Of a DNA stretch of 64,000 bases, positions 19,421-27,852 are shown one piece after another. Where the stretch lies: positions 368,034 to 432,033 of the forward strand of contig NZ_JAROAU010000003.1 of assembly GCF_029433855.1 (NCBI RefSeq), given 5' to 3'. The translations under genes were made by a program, and so were the position numbers. The notes under the pieces were generated by a model. It searched no databases and was not told the origin of the DNA. It was given only the letters and a program-made list of their open reading frames with translations. This stretch comes from Candidatus Kosakonia sp. 282A-S69 (GTDB lineage Bacteria > Pseudomonadota > Gammaproteobacteria > Enterobacterales > Enterobacteriaceae). How positions within the stretch are numbered: the stretch's first letter is position 1; each line of letters begins with the position of its first letter.

Positions 19421-20488
19421 TTAGTGCCGTTTTTCCAGCGCTTCCCATAGGCCGTGCAGATAGGTGACGCCGAGCGCGCGGTCATAGAGACCGTAGCCCG
19501 GACGCCCGGTTTCACCCCAGATAAAGCGGCCGTGATCCGGGCGGATATAGCCATCAAAGCCGTTGTCATGCAGCGCTTTCATCACTTTATACATATCGAG
19601 CGAGCCGTAGCGGGAAAGGTGAGCCGATTCGTAGAAATCTTTATCCTGAATCAGCTTGATATTGCGCACGTGGGCGAAGTGGATACGCCTGCGGCGGGTA
19701 AACTCGGCGAGGATTTCGTAGACGTTATTATCCGGATCTTCGGCGATAGAGCCGGTGCATAAAGTAATGCCGTTGGCCTCAGAGTTGACGGCATTACAGA
19801 TCCAGTCGAGATCGTCGCGGTTTTTCACAATGCGCGGCAGGCCGAAGATAGAGTAGGGCGGATCGTCCGGGTGGATAGCCATTTTGATACCGACCTCTTC
19901 GCAGACCGGGATCACCCGTTCGAGGAAGTAGACCAGGTTCTGGCGCAGTTTGTTCTCATCGACATCGCTATATTTGGCAAACAGCTCCTGCACTTTCGCC
20001 AGCCGTTCTGGCTCCCAGCCCGGCAGCGCGAAACCGTTGGAGTTCTCCAGTACCTCTTTCACCACTTCATCCAGCGTTTTGTCGATGCCTCTCTTCTCAA
20101 ACGCCATGGTCACTGAACCGTCCGGCAGGACATAATTCATCTCGGTCTTCATCCAGTCGAACACCGGCATGAAGTTGTAGCAGATGACTTTGATACCCAT
20201 CTCCGCTAAATGACGGATGGTTTGCTGGTAGTTGGCGATAAAGCGATCGCGGCTGGGCAGGCCGATTTTGATGTCATCGTGAATGTTGACGCTCTCAATC
20301 ACCTCCATTTTTAACCCGGCCTGCTGAACCTGATCGGCCAGCGCGCGCACTTTATCCTGCGGCCACACTTCACCGACCGGCACGTCATACAGCGCGCCTA
20401 CGACGCCTTCAACGCCTGGAACCTGGCGAATATGCGCCAGCGGAATTTTATCTTCAACTGGCCCAAACCAGCGCATCGTCATTTGCAT
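19421..20488 (-). CDS. uxuA: Mannonate dehydratase, short (355-residue) type
   Basis: D-mannonate dehydratase converts mannonate to 2-keto-3-deoxygluconate in the glucuronate branch of hexuronate catabolism. The TIM-barrel protein begins MQMTMRWFGPVED. It has IHPDDPP metal-site residues in the middle, CTGSIAEDP and HFAHVRNI later, and YIRPDHGRFIWGE near the end. At 355 residues it is shorter than E. coli UxuA (394) and resembles the form common in Gram-positives. The ATG at 20488 follows AGGTGG. It stands alone here, without uxuB, uxaC or a transporter. Confidence 0.9.
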   Translation of the reverse strand: MQMTMRWFGPVEDKIPLAHIRQVPGVEGVVGALYDVPVGEVWPQDKVRALADQVQQAGLKMEVIESVNIHDDIKIGLPSRDRFIANYQQTIRHLAEMGIKVICYNFMPVFDWMKTEMNYVLPDGSVTMAFEKRGIDKTLDEVVKEVLENSNGFALPGWEPERLAKVQELFAKYSDVDENKLRQNLVYFLERVIPVCEEVGIKMAIHPDDPPYSIFGLPRIVKNRDDLDWICNAVNSEANGITLCTGSIAEDPDNNVYEILAEFTRRRRIHFAHVRNIKLIQDKDFYESAHLSRYGSLDMYKVMKALHDNGFDGYIRPDHGRFIWGETGRPGYGLYDRALGVTYLHGLWEALEKRH

Positions 20489-20527
20489 GTTTGTTACCAC
20501 CTTTATCAGTCCATAGCTTTAACTACC

Positions 20528-20537
20528 ATACTAGTAT
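20528..20537. promoter_or_regulatory. Palindrome upstream of uxuA, candidate operator
   Basis: ATACTAGTAT is a perfect 10-bp palindrome 40 bases upstream of the uxuA start, where a GntR-type (ExuR/UxuR-like) repressor might bind. It does not closely match the known UxuR/ExuR consensus. Confidence 0.3.
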
Positions 20538-20640
20538 TGATAGTAACGCGCGAGACGGCATCTTTTTGCGATCGACTTCACACAACGCATTTCCGCGTTA
20601 CGCTGCTTATCTGACGTTTACGTAATGCTGACAAAAGTTT

Positions 20641-20849
20641 CTAAATAAAGCCTTGCGCCCTAAGCCTTAACCGTGCGTTAATGACTCGTCGGTTTGATAA
20701 TCATTATCTCCAGCCAGTAGTTCACTAAAGTCTCTCTCATCTCTAAGTACCTCGTTAGTTACTTCTTTTTGGGTCTCTTTACACGCTGATAAATAATGCT
20801 TCAGACCATTGCCGCCTTAAATGGCCTCTAAAACAAAAGGGTAACAAAC
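20641..20849 (+). promoter_or_regulatory. Long 5' leader of the cold-shock gene
   Basis: About 200 bases without a gene precede the csp start. They are T- and C-rich and lack a reading frame, as expected for the long structured leaders that give cspA-family mRNAs cold-dependent stability and translation. The exact transcription start and cold box cannot be fixed from sequence. Confidence 0.5.
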
Positions 20850-21062
20850 ATGTCTAATAAAATGACGGGTATCGTGAAATGGTTCAACGCTGAGAAAGGC
20901 TTTGGCTTTATCACTCCTCAAGATGGCAGCAAAGATGTATTCGTACACTTCTCTGCAATCCAGAGCGATAACTACCGCACTCTTGATGAAAATCAAGAAG
21001 TTGAATTCACCATTGAAAATGGTGCAAAAGGCCCGGCCGCTGCTAACGTTGTGCCGCGCTAA
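20850..21062 (+). CDS. CspA-family cold-shock protein
   Basis: A 70-residue single cold-shock domain (OB-fold) RNA chaperone. RNP1 is KGFGF at residues 16-20 and RNP2 VFVHF at 30-34. The N-terminus [13 protein letters not shown] is closest to the cold-inducible CspG/CspB/CspI group rather than CspC/E. AAAGGG precedes the ATG. A YmcF/YnfQ-like gene follows 10 bp after the stop, which also favours the CspG/CspI type. Confidence 0.93.
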   Translation: MSNKMTGIVKWFNAEKGFGFITPQDGSKDVFVHFSAIQSDNYRTLDENQEVEFTIENGAKGPAAANVVPR

Positions 21063-21072
21063 GGACGATTTT

Positions 21073-21261
21073 ATTACGAACCATATCCATTTCCGCTGCC
21101 CGTGCTGTCACGGGTCGCAATACAGAGTGTCCAGTTTTGACGTGACTGAGAAAAACCCGGCCGGTGCCAAATGTATCTTTTGCAAATCAGCAATGATCAC
21201 ATTTGATAATATCGCCGCGATTATGCAGTCGAACTACGTTACGATGGAATTCCGTAAATAA
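21073..21261 (+). CDS. YmcF/YnfQ-like small cold-shock protein with AUU start
   Basis: A 62-residue protein directly after csp. The frame reads (M/I)TNHIHFRCPCCHGSQYR and carries two CxxC pairs (Cys9/Cys12 and Cys34/Cys37), so it is a small zinc-ribbon candidate. No ATG, GTG or TTG lies at a sensible place, but AAGGA stands 7 bases before an ATT at 21073. Length and sequence resemble E. coli YmcF and YnfQ, cold-inducible proteins encoded after csp genes and, as I recall, also started at a non-AUG codon. Function unknown. The ATT start is inferred from the Shine-Dalgarno and homology. Confidence 0.8.
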   Translation: MTNHIHFRCPCCHGSQYRVSSFDVTEKNPAGAKCIFCKSAMITFDNIAAIMQSNYVTMEFRK

Positions 21262-21263
21262 TT

Positions 21264-21289
21264 AAAAGGCCAGTTTACTGGCCTTTTTT
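21264..21289 (+). terminator. Intrinsic terminator of the csp operon
   Basis: AAAAGGCCAG-TTTA-CTGGCCTTTT is a 10-bp stem with a tetraloop and trailing T residues, starting 2 bases after the small-protein stop. Confidence 0.93.
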
Positions 21290-21300
21290 ATGCCTCTCTT

Positions 21301-22080
21301 TTACTCCCCGACTAACATAATCATTTTTACCGAGCGGTTGCTGGTCAATTGCCAGGTCATCTGCCGGTAGTGCAGCTCTCCGCGCTGGGCATGCATAAAC
21401 ACCCGCTCGCCGCCTTCACGCACCACCACCTGCTGGCGCGACCAGAAGGCGCGGAACAGTTCGCTCTCACCACGTAAACTCTCAACAAAACTGTTCAGGG
21501 CCTGGTCATGCGGATAGTGCATCGCATCGGCGCGCAGCTCTGCCACAATGCGGCTCGCGCGCTGTTCCCAGTCGACAACCAGCCTGCGCGCCAGCGGATG
21601 GCGAAACATAAAACTCATCATATTTGGCTGCGGATCGCTATCCAGCCAGCCACTAAACAGCGCTTCAGCCGCCCTGTTCCACGCCAGCATTGTCCAGGTT
21701 AAATCGAGCAGATAGCAGGGGCACGCCATCTGCTGCACCGAGGCCAGCACCTCTTTCTCCACCGTCACCACAGGCTCTTCCTGCGGATCGTTCTGCCGCG
21801 CCAGATGAAAAAGGTAGTTTCGCTCTGTGGGTTTCATCCTCAATACGTTGGCGATATTCGACAGGGTTTGCGGCGAGACGACAATATCGCGCCCCTGCTC
21901 AATCCAGGTATACCAGGTCGTGCTGATACCGCTCAGCTGCGCCACTTCTTCCCGGCGTAACCCGCGCGTGCGCCGGCGGCCCTGCGCGGGCAGGCCAATA
22001 TCGGCAGGCAGAGTGTTTTCCCGTTGGGATCGTAAAAACTCGCCCAACGCTTTTGGCCCGGCGAAAAGGGTGTTTTCCAT
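21301..22080 (-). CDS. XRE-type regulator with MmyB-like ligand domain
   Basis: A 259-residue regulator. An N-terminal helix-turn-helix (about residues 10-90) contains RRTRGLRREEVAQLSGIS and TWYTWIEQGR. A C-terminal MmyB-like ligand-binding domain follows (MACPCYLLDLTWTMLAWN, then FMFRHPLARRLVVDWE). This two-domain family usually represses a divergent gene, and here a SAM-dependent methyltransferase starts 113 bp away on the opposite strand. The ATG at 22080 starts MENTLFAGPKALGEFL; a longer frame upstream is not family-like. Confidence 0.87.
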   Translation of the reverse strand: MENTLFAGPKALGEFLRSQRENTLPADIGLPAQGRRRTRGLRREEVAQLSGISTTWYTWIEQGRDIVVSPQTLSNIANVLRMKPTERNYLFHLARQNDPQEEPVVTVEKEVLASVQQMACPCYLLDLTWTMLAWNRAAEALFSGWLDSDPQPNMMSFMFRHPLARRLVVDWEQRASRIVAELRADAMHYPHDQALNSFVESLRGESELFRAFWSRQQVVVREGGERVFMHAQRGELHYRQMTWQLTSNRSVKMIMLVGE

Positions 22081-22192
22081 GGGGGTACCTGTGAATACCA
22101 GTATAAGTAGCCATATTGTACCCCTATAAAAAGGGTCGTACAGTCGTCGCTGAGCTGGTTTGTCGTCACCCATCACGAAAAGGAAAAAGAGC

Positions 22193-22954
22193 ATGGCCGT
22201 GAATCATCATCAGTTAACGCAGCAGCAGTTTGGCGATCGGGCGCAGGCCTATTTAAGCAGCCAGGTACACGCCCAGGGCGAGGATTTAGTGCGCCTCGCG
22301 CAGTGGCTGGGTGAAAACCCGGCGGCCGCAGTGCTCGATTTAGGCTGCGGCGCAGGGCATGCCAGTTTTGTTGCCGCGGGCGTAGTGCGCGATGTCACCG
22401 CGTATGATTTGTCAGAGAAGATGCTGGCCGTTGTGCGCCAGGCCGCCAGCGATCGCCAGTTGAGCAACCTGCGCACCGTTCATGGCGCGGCAGAAGCGCT
22501 GCCTTTTGCCGAAGGCGAATTTGATGTGGTGATAAGCCGCTACTCGGCGCACCACTGGCACGATGTTCCGCAGGCGTTACGTGAAGTGAAACGCGTCCTG
22601 AAACCCGGCGGCAAATTTATCCTGATGGATATCACCTCGCCGGGCCGTCCGGTGCTGGATATCTGGCTGCAAACCATCGAAGTGCTGCGCGATCCCTCCC
22701 ACGTTCGCAACTACTCTCCCGGGGAGTGGTTGCAGATGACGCAGCAGAGCGGCCTGCTGGTGGAGAAACTCGTTACCAGCCGCCTGGCGCTGGAGTACGC
22801 CTCCTGGGTTGAGCGTATGCAAACGCCGGAGGTGCTGCGTGCGGCGATCCGCTATCTGCAGCAGACCACCTCTGATGAGGTTAAACGCCATTTCGCGCTC
22901 GACGAGCAGGGTAGTTTCACCTCTGACACCCTGATGTTTCAGGCGCAGGTCTGA
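22193..22954 (+). CDS. SAM-dependent methyltransferase, UbiE/YafE-like
   Basis: A 253-residue class I methyltransferase. Motif I is VLDLGCGAGHASF (about residues 46-58), the acidic loop is TAYDLSEKML, and motif IV is FDVVISRYSAHHW. The protein resembles E. coli YafE, including ISRYSAHHWHDV. The substrate is unknown. The ATG at 22193 has AGGAAAAAG upstream. The divergent MmyB-type regulator likely controls it. Confidence 0.85.
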   Translation: MAVNHHQLTQQQFGDRAQAYLSSQVHAQGEDLVRLAQWLGENPAAAVLDLGCGAGHASFVAAGVVRDVTAYDLSEKMLAVVRQAASDRQLSNLRTVHGAAEALPFAEGEFDVVISRYSAHHWHDVPQALREVKRVLKPGGKFILMDITSPGRPVLDIWLQTIEVLRDPSHVRNYSPGEWLQMTQQSGLLVEKLVTSRLALEYASWVERMQTPEVLRAAIRYLQQTTSDEVKRHFALDEQGSFTSDTLMFQAQV

Positions 22955-23100
22955 AGCGCATGCACCCGGCTCTCCGGGCGCGGCTCATTTGCGCCAATCA
23001 CCTCACGAACAGGCTGCGCGAGCCAGCCCAGGTGGGTTCCCGGCGCAAAAAACTGACCGTCAATCTGCCCGGCGTGGTGCTTCTCGCCGGGCGTTGATCA

Positions 23101-24168
23101 TTAACGCGGGATAATGTTTTCCTGCTTCAGGCGATCGAACAGCGCAAAGAAGGAATCCGGCGTTGCGCGGTAGCCGGTAAAGCCCGCTTTGCGGCTTTTG
23201 CTCATATCCGTAAAGGCTTCCATTGGGCGACCGAGGTCAGCATCCGTGTGCCACCAGGAGGCCAGCTTGCTGATATCCGCCTCGCGAAGCTGATACTTCT
23301 GTGCGATCTCTTCCCAGGCCGCCTGCGCCTCCTGCATACGGTTTTCCAGCGGCATCATGCTTGCCGGATAGGCCGCAGCTTCAATGCCAAAATAGGCCGC
23401 CAGCTTCGGCCACAGCCAGTTCCAGCGGAACACATCGCCATTCACTGCGTTGAAATCTTCGTTCGCCGCCTGCTCACTCTGCGCCGCCCAGCTCAGCTGC
23501 TCGGCCAGCAAACCGGCATCGGTAACGTCCGCCAGCCCGTTCCACTGCTCGGGCGAGCCGGGGAAGATAAACGGCCAGCCCTTTTCACGGCAGAGTGTGG
23601 CGTAGACTGCCAGCGTCTGGCCCATATTCATTGCATTGCCGAGGGCATAGCCGATGATGGTGTGCGGGCGATGTACGCTCCAGCGGTAACCATACTTCTC
23701 CGCACCGGCAAACACCTCATCTTCCTGCGCGTAATAGAAGTTCTCCACCGGCTGGCGTCCCTGCTCTTCGCGAAACGGCGTTACTGGTACTGCGCCTTTA
23801 CCGTAAGCCTCGAACGGGCCAAGGTAGTGTTTAAGACCCGTGACCAGCGCAACGTGGCTACCGTTAAGCCGCTCGCCGAGCGCTTCGATCACGTTTTTCA
23901 CGATGGCACCGTTGACGCGGATGTTGGCCTGCTCGTTCTCCTGGCGTGACCAGACACTGAAGAAGAGCGCATCGACCTGGACTTCTTTTAGCGCCTCGTT
24001 AACGGCGGCTGCATCCGTCAAATCGGCGGTCAGGCTTTCGCAGCCCTCCGGGATGGCGCCACGCCCGCGCGACAGGCCGCTGACCTGCCACCCTTCGCCT
24101 TTGAGTTGTTCTGCCAGCGCGCGACCAATCACGCCACTAATACCGACTATCAATGCACGTTTTTGCAT
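23101..24168 (-). CDS. PRISE-like SDR reductase
   Basis: A 355-residue atypical short-chain dehydrogenase resembling progesterone 5-beta-reductase/iridoid synthase-like enzymes. The NADP-binding motif is GISGVIG (residues 9-15). TGLKHYLGPFE carries the conserved lysine, and NFYYAQED the catalytic tyrosine in the family's FYYxxED context. Substrates of bacterial members (enones, aldehydes) are mostly unknown. It is divergent from a LysR regulator with about 100 bp between starts, the usual regulator/target layout. Confidence 0.85.
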   Translation of the reverse strand: MQKRALIVGISGVIGRALAEQLKGEGWQVSGLSRGRGAIPEGCESLTADLTDAAAVNEALKEVQVDALFFSVWSRQENEQANIRVNGAIVKNVIEALGERLNGSHVALVTGLKHYLGPFEAYGKGAVPVTPFREEQGRQPVENFYYAQEDEVFAGAEKYGYRWSVHRPHTIIGYALGNAMNMGQTLAVYATLCREKGWPFIFPGSPEQWNGLADVTDAGLLAEQLSWAAQSEQAANEDFNAVNGDVFRWNWLWPKLAAYFGIEAAAYPASMMPLENRMQEAQAAWEEIAQKYQLREADISKLASWWHTDADLGRPMEAFTDMSKSRKAGFTGYRATPDSFFALFDRLKQENIIPR

Positions 24169-24269
24169 AGGGGACTCCTTATCTTCGTCAGCTTTAAAGC
24201 CTAATAGAGAATTTAATTCTTATCTCTGCTATTAATTCACATCATTCATAACCTGAAATCATTAATGCC

Positions 24270-25193
24270 ATGAGCGATCAACGCCTGAAAGATATCGTCC
24301 CCTTTGTCGCCAGCGTCGAAGAGGGGAGTTTTGCCGCGGCGGCAGAGCGTCTGCATCTGACCGGCTCGGCGATCAGCAAAAGCATCAGCCGGCTGGAAGC
24401 GCGCCTCGGTTCGCGTTTGCTGGAGCGCACCACCCGCCGTCTGGCGCTGACGGATGCCGGACAGGCCTATTTCCAGACCTGCCTTCGCATCCTTGAAGAG
24501 CTGGCGGAGGCCGAATCGGTGCTGGCGGCGCACCGCTCCATCCCCTCTGGTCGCCTGCGGCTGGCGGTGCCGACCACCTACGGGCGGCTTGGCGTTATGC
24601 CTGCGCTGATTCCGTTTTGCCAGCAGCACCCGGAGATTGATCTCAGCATCACCTTCTCCGATCGCTTTGTGGATCTCTTTGATGAGGGGATCGATGTCGC
24701 GGTACGCATTGGATTAGGCGGCGATCTTCCGGTGTCGATCGGACACCGGCAACTGGGGCGGGAAAAGATGGTCTTCTGCGCTTCGCCTGACTATCTGCGT
24801 CGGGAAGGCACGCCACAAAACGAGGCGCAGCTGCTTCGGCATCGGGCGATCCTCTATGAGCGCGTCGATGGCAGCAGCAAACCCTGGTTACTGCTCACGG
24901 AAGATGGGCACCCGGAGTGGCGCAGCGTGCCTTACCGCATGACATTGGGGGATGTGGATGCGCAGCGCCAGGCGCTCTGTGCCGGGCTGGGCGTCGGGCA
25001 GATGCCTACCTGGCTGGTGCATCGGCAATTAGCGCGCGGCGAGCTGGTCATTCTATTACCAGACCAGCAGCCGGATGGGCTACCGCTGAGCCTGGTCTGG
25101 CCGCGACGTAAACAGCTGCTGCCCAAAGTCGATGCGCTGTTAAGCGCGCTCGAACAATTAGTTATCGCACCGCCGCTTGCCCTTGACCCATGA
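24270..25193 (+). CDS. LysR-family transcriptional regulator
   Basis: A 307-residue LTTR with an N-terminal winged helix-turn-helix (SFAAAAERLHLTGSAISKSISRLEARLG at about 20-48) and a periplasmic-binding-like effector domain. It belongs to the CrgA/DsdC-like group with VRIGLGGDLP and FCASPDYL. It probably regulates the divergent PRISE-like reductase. roxA follows 65 bp downstream on the same strand and could be read from its transcript. Confidence 0.9.
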   Translation: MSDQRLKDIVPFVASVEEGSFAAAAERLHLTGSAISKSISRLEARLGSRLLERTTRRLALTDAGQAYFQTCLRILEELAEAESVLAAHRSIPSGRLRLAVPTTYGRLGVMPALIPFCQQHPEIDLSITFSDRFVDLFDEGIDVAVRIGLGGDLPVSIGHRQLGREKMVFCASPDYLRREGTPQNEAQLLRHRAILYERVDGSSKPWLLLTEDGHPEWRSVPYRMTLGDVDAQRQALCAGLGVGQMPTWLVHRQLARGELVILLPDQQPDGLPLSLVWPRRKQLLPKVDALLSALEQLVIAPPLALDP

Positions 25194-25258
25194 CAAGGCA
25201 AAGGGGGGCGCTCTCTTTTTATAATCAGCGCCGTTTCCCTTCTCACTGGTGTGGATCT

Positions 25259-26380
25259 ATGGCTTACCAACTCAACCTCAACTGGCCGGAATTTCTTGAG
25301 AAATACTGGCAGAAGCAGCCTGTAGTGCTGAAAGGCGCATTTACCGATTTTGTCGACCCGATTTCGCCCGATGAGCTGGCAGGCCTGGCGATGGAGCCGG
25401 AGATCGACAGCCGTATTGTCAGCCACGTTAACGGGCAGTGGCAGGCGTGGAACGGTCCCTTCGAAACGTTCGATCACTTAGGCGAGCGCGACTGGTCCCT
25501 GCTGGCGCAGGCCGTTAACCACTGGCACGCGCCCTCCGCCGAGCTGGTGGAGCCGTTTCGCGTGCTGCCGGCCTGGCGCTTTGATGATCTGATGATCTCC
25601 TACTCCGTGCCGGGCGGCGGCGTTGGCCCGCATATCGACCAGTACGACGTCTTTATTATTCAGGGGATGGGCCGCCGCCGCTGGCGCGTGGGGGATAAGC
25701 TGCCGATGCGCCAGTTCTGCCCGCATCCGGCCTTGCTGCATGTCGATCCTTTCCAGCCAATCATTGATGAAGATCTTGAGCCGGGCGATATCCTCTATAT
25801 CCCGCCAGGATTCCCGCACGATGGCTTTACGCATGAAACCGCCTTCAACTACTCGATTGGTTTTCGTGGCCCGAACGGCCGCGATCTGATCAGCAGCTTT
25901 GCGGATTACGCGCTGGAAAACGATCTTGGCGGCGAGCATTACAGCGATCCGGATCTCACCTGCCGCGAACATACGGGCCGCGTAGAGGAGCACGAACTGG
26001 CGCGCGTGCGCAATATGATGATCGCGATGATCGACGATCCCGAGCACTTCACCCGCTGGTTTGGTAGCTTTATTACCACGCCGCGCCACGAGCTGGATGT
26101 GGCACCGGAGCCCGATGATTATCCGGTCGATGAGGTGATCGGTGCACTGAAAGAGGGGCAGAGATTGACGCGTTTGAGCGGGTTGCGCGCCCTGCGCGTC
26201 GGCGACCGCTTCTTTATCAATAGTGAATGTCTGGAGACCGCCGATCCGCATGCCGCTGATGCGCTGTGCCGTTACACCACTATTGGCGTGGAGGAGTTGG
26301 GCAGCGCGCTGGATAACCCGGCCTTTGCCGACGAACTGACCAGCCTGGTCAACCAGGGTTACTGGTATTTCGAGGATTAA
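25259..26380 (+). CDS. roxA: RoxA-type 50S ribosomal protein arginine hydroxylase (JmjC)
   Basis: A 373-residue 2-oxoglutarate/Fe(II) oxygenase. E. coli RoxA (YcfD) hydroxylates an arginine of ribosomal protein L16. The JmjC iron triad is His125, Asp127 (GPHIDQYD) and His187 (GFPHDG), at the same numbers as in E. coli. Length is identical, but overall similarity is moderate, and E. coli roxA lies beside phoPQ, not here. This may be a relocated gene or a second paralogue. The ATG at 25259 matches the E. coli N-terminus. Confidence 0.88.
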   Translation: MAYQLNLNWPEFLEKYWQKQPVVLKGAFTDFVDPISPDELAGLAMEPEIDSRIVSHVNGQWQAWNGPFETFDHLGERDWSLLAQAVNHWHAPSAELVEPFRVLPAWRFDDLMISYSVPGGGVGPHIDQYDVFIIQGMGRRRWRVGDKLPMRQFCPHPALLHVDPFQPIIDEDLEPGDILYIPPGFPHDGFTHETAFNYSIGFRGPNGRDLISSFADYALENDLGGEHYSDPDLTCREHTGRVEEHELARVRNMMIAMIDDPEHFTRWFGSFITTPRHELDVAPEPDDYPVDEVIGALKEGQRLTRLSGLRALRVGDRFFINSECLETADPHAADALCRYTTIGVEELGSALDNPAFADELTSLVNQGYWYFED

Positions 26381-26408
26381 GGCCGCGTCGCGCGGCTCGA
26401 TCTTGGGT

Positions 26409-26705
26409 AGGCCGTTACGTGTAGGCCGGATAAGCGCAGCGCCATCCGGCATGTTGCCCGCAGTGCAGGAGCCGGATGGCGGCTTTCAGCCTTATCCGGC
26501 CAACATCTCAGGCCGTTACGCGTAGGCCGGATCAGCGCAGCGCCACCCGGCATGTTGCCCATTGTGCAGGAGCCGGATGGCGGCTTTCAGCCTTATCCGG
26601 CCTACATCTCAGCCGTTACGCGTAGGCCGGATAAGCGCAGCGCCATCCGGCATGTTGCCCATTGTGCAGGGGCCGGATGGCGGCTTTCAGCCTTATCCGC
26701 CCCAC
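26409..26705. repeat. BIME array, three units of about 100 bp
   Basis: Three near-identical units begin with GTAGGCCGGAT at 26421, 26522 and 26622 (periods 101 and 100). Each carries two opposing REP palindromes joined by a short linker. They fill the gap between convergent roxA and the nitroreductase gene. The regular spacing and high identity point to recent tandem amplification. Confidence 0.92.
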
Positions 26706-26708
26706 GAT

Positions 26709-27425
26709 TTATCTGGCGACAATAAACCGCTTCTCGTCGTCGATAAACGTCTTCTCCTCGGCGGGGGCGAGGATCGCGCCAAAATTCATCTCTGCACGAA
26801 GCATCCAGCTCTCCGGGATGTTCCACGTGGCGCGCACATCGGCATCAATCAACAGGTGATAATGCTGTAAATTCGCGCCAATCTGTTTTTCCGCCAGTGC
26901 CAGCCACACCGCGTATTGCGCAATGCCGCTGCTCTGCTCTGACCAGACCGGGAAATGCTCGGCATAGGCAATGTACTGGCGCTGCAGGTGGCTGACCACC
27001 TCCTGATCCTCAAAAAAAAGCACCGTGCCGGCCGCCGCGCTGAAGCCATCGAGTTTATCGGCAGTGGCGTGAAAACTCTCAGCCGGGATCACGTTGCGCA
27101 TCTGTCCACGTACCAGCTCCCAAAAACGCTCATGCTCATGATCAAGCAGGATCAGGGCGCGTGAGGTTTGCGAGTGAAACGCCGAGGGGGCCTGACGGAT
27201 CGCCTCTTTGATCGTCGCAATCGCCTCTTCATGCGACACCGGCAGATCTTTACCCAGCGCGTAGATCGAGCGGCGCGCTTTCGCCAGCGCAAGGAACATC
27301 TCCACAGGAGGAGGGAGGGTCTGCGCGTTGAATACCGTTTCCAGCAACACTTGCGGCGCTACGGCCGGCGGCATCACGTCTGTACGGGCGAGAGTCGACT
27401 TCAATATTTGCTGAAAGGGATCCAT
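26709..27425 (-). CDS. Nitroreductase-family protein with N-terminal extension
   Basis: A 238-residue flavin reductase-like protein. The nitroreductase core starts near residue 43 (FLALAKARRSIYALGKDLPV) and resembles the Frm2/Hbn1-like group, with SAFHSQTSRALIL and a C-terminal IPESWMLRAEMNFG. Group members are usually about 200 residues, so about 42 extra residues precede the core. The long start is real: the ATG at 27425 has AGGAG 6 bases upstream, while the internal ATG before the core has GGAG touching it. Probable FMN-dependent NAD(P)H oxidoreductase of unknown substrate. Confidence 0.82.
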   Translation of the reverse strand: MDPFQQILKSTLARTDVMPPAVAPQVLLETVFNAQTLPPPVEMFLALAKARRSIYALGKDLPVSHEEAIATIKEAIRQAPSAFHSQTSRALILLDHEHERFWELVRGQMRNVIPAESFHATADKLDGFSAAAGTVLFFEDQEVVSHLQRQYIAYAEHFPVWSEQSSGIAQYAVWLALAEKQIGANLQHYHLLIDADVRATWNIPESWMLRAEMNFGAILAPAEEKTFIDDEKRFIVAR

Positions 27426-27852
27426 AAAACGCTCCTGTCATGAGCTGCAATGGTGAAAGTACCGGGGCTATCAAAGCATAAGCCGGGCCAATCTCATCGA
27501 CAAAAAAGAGGCGACAAAATGCACTATTTATACTCTCCCGGGCGGCTGTGGTACTCTCCTGAGTGCGCCAGCTATCTTTTTCCAACGGCAAAATACCTTC
27601 AATTTATTTAATGTTATTAATCCAGGTTGCAGATTTAATTAATGTTATTAATTAAAAGTGTCGTTTTAGAAGCTGATATCAATAATTGCCCACAGACAAC
27701 CTATGGCTGGCATCTGATATTTTTATATTTTCGAACTTTTTTATGGATTAATTACCGGCTTAACTCTATTTTGTTTGCGTTCCTTAAAGACCTTTTTAGC
27801 GGACCCGGTATATATTCTACGGCGCACAAAACACTCAATATTGAGGCATGAA
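27426..27852. other. AT-rich intergenic region
   Basis: This divergent gap holds the promoters of the nitroreductase gene and the 123-residue gene. Its right half, from about 27590, is clearly AT-rich. I see no gene, clear palindrome or repeat in it. Confidence 0.6.
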
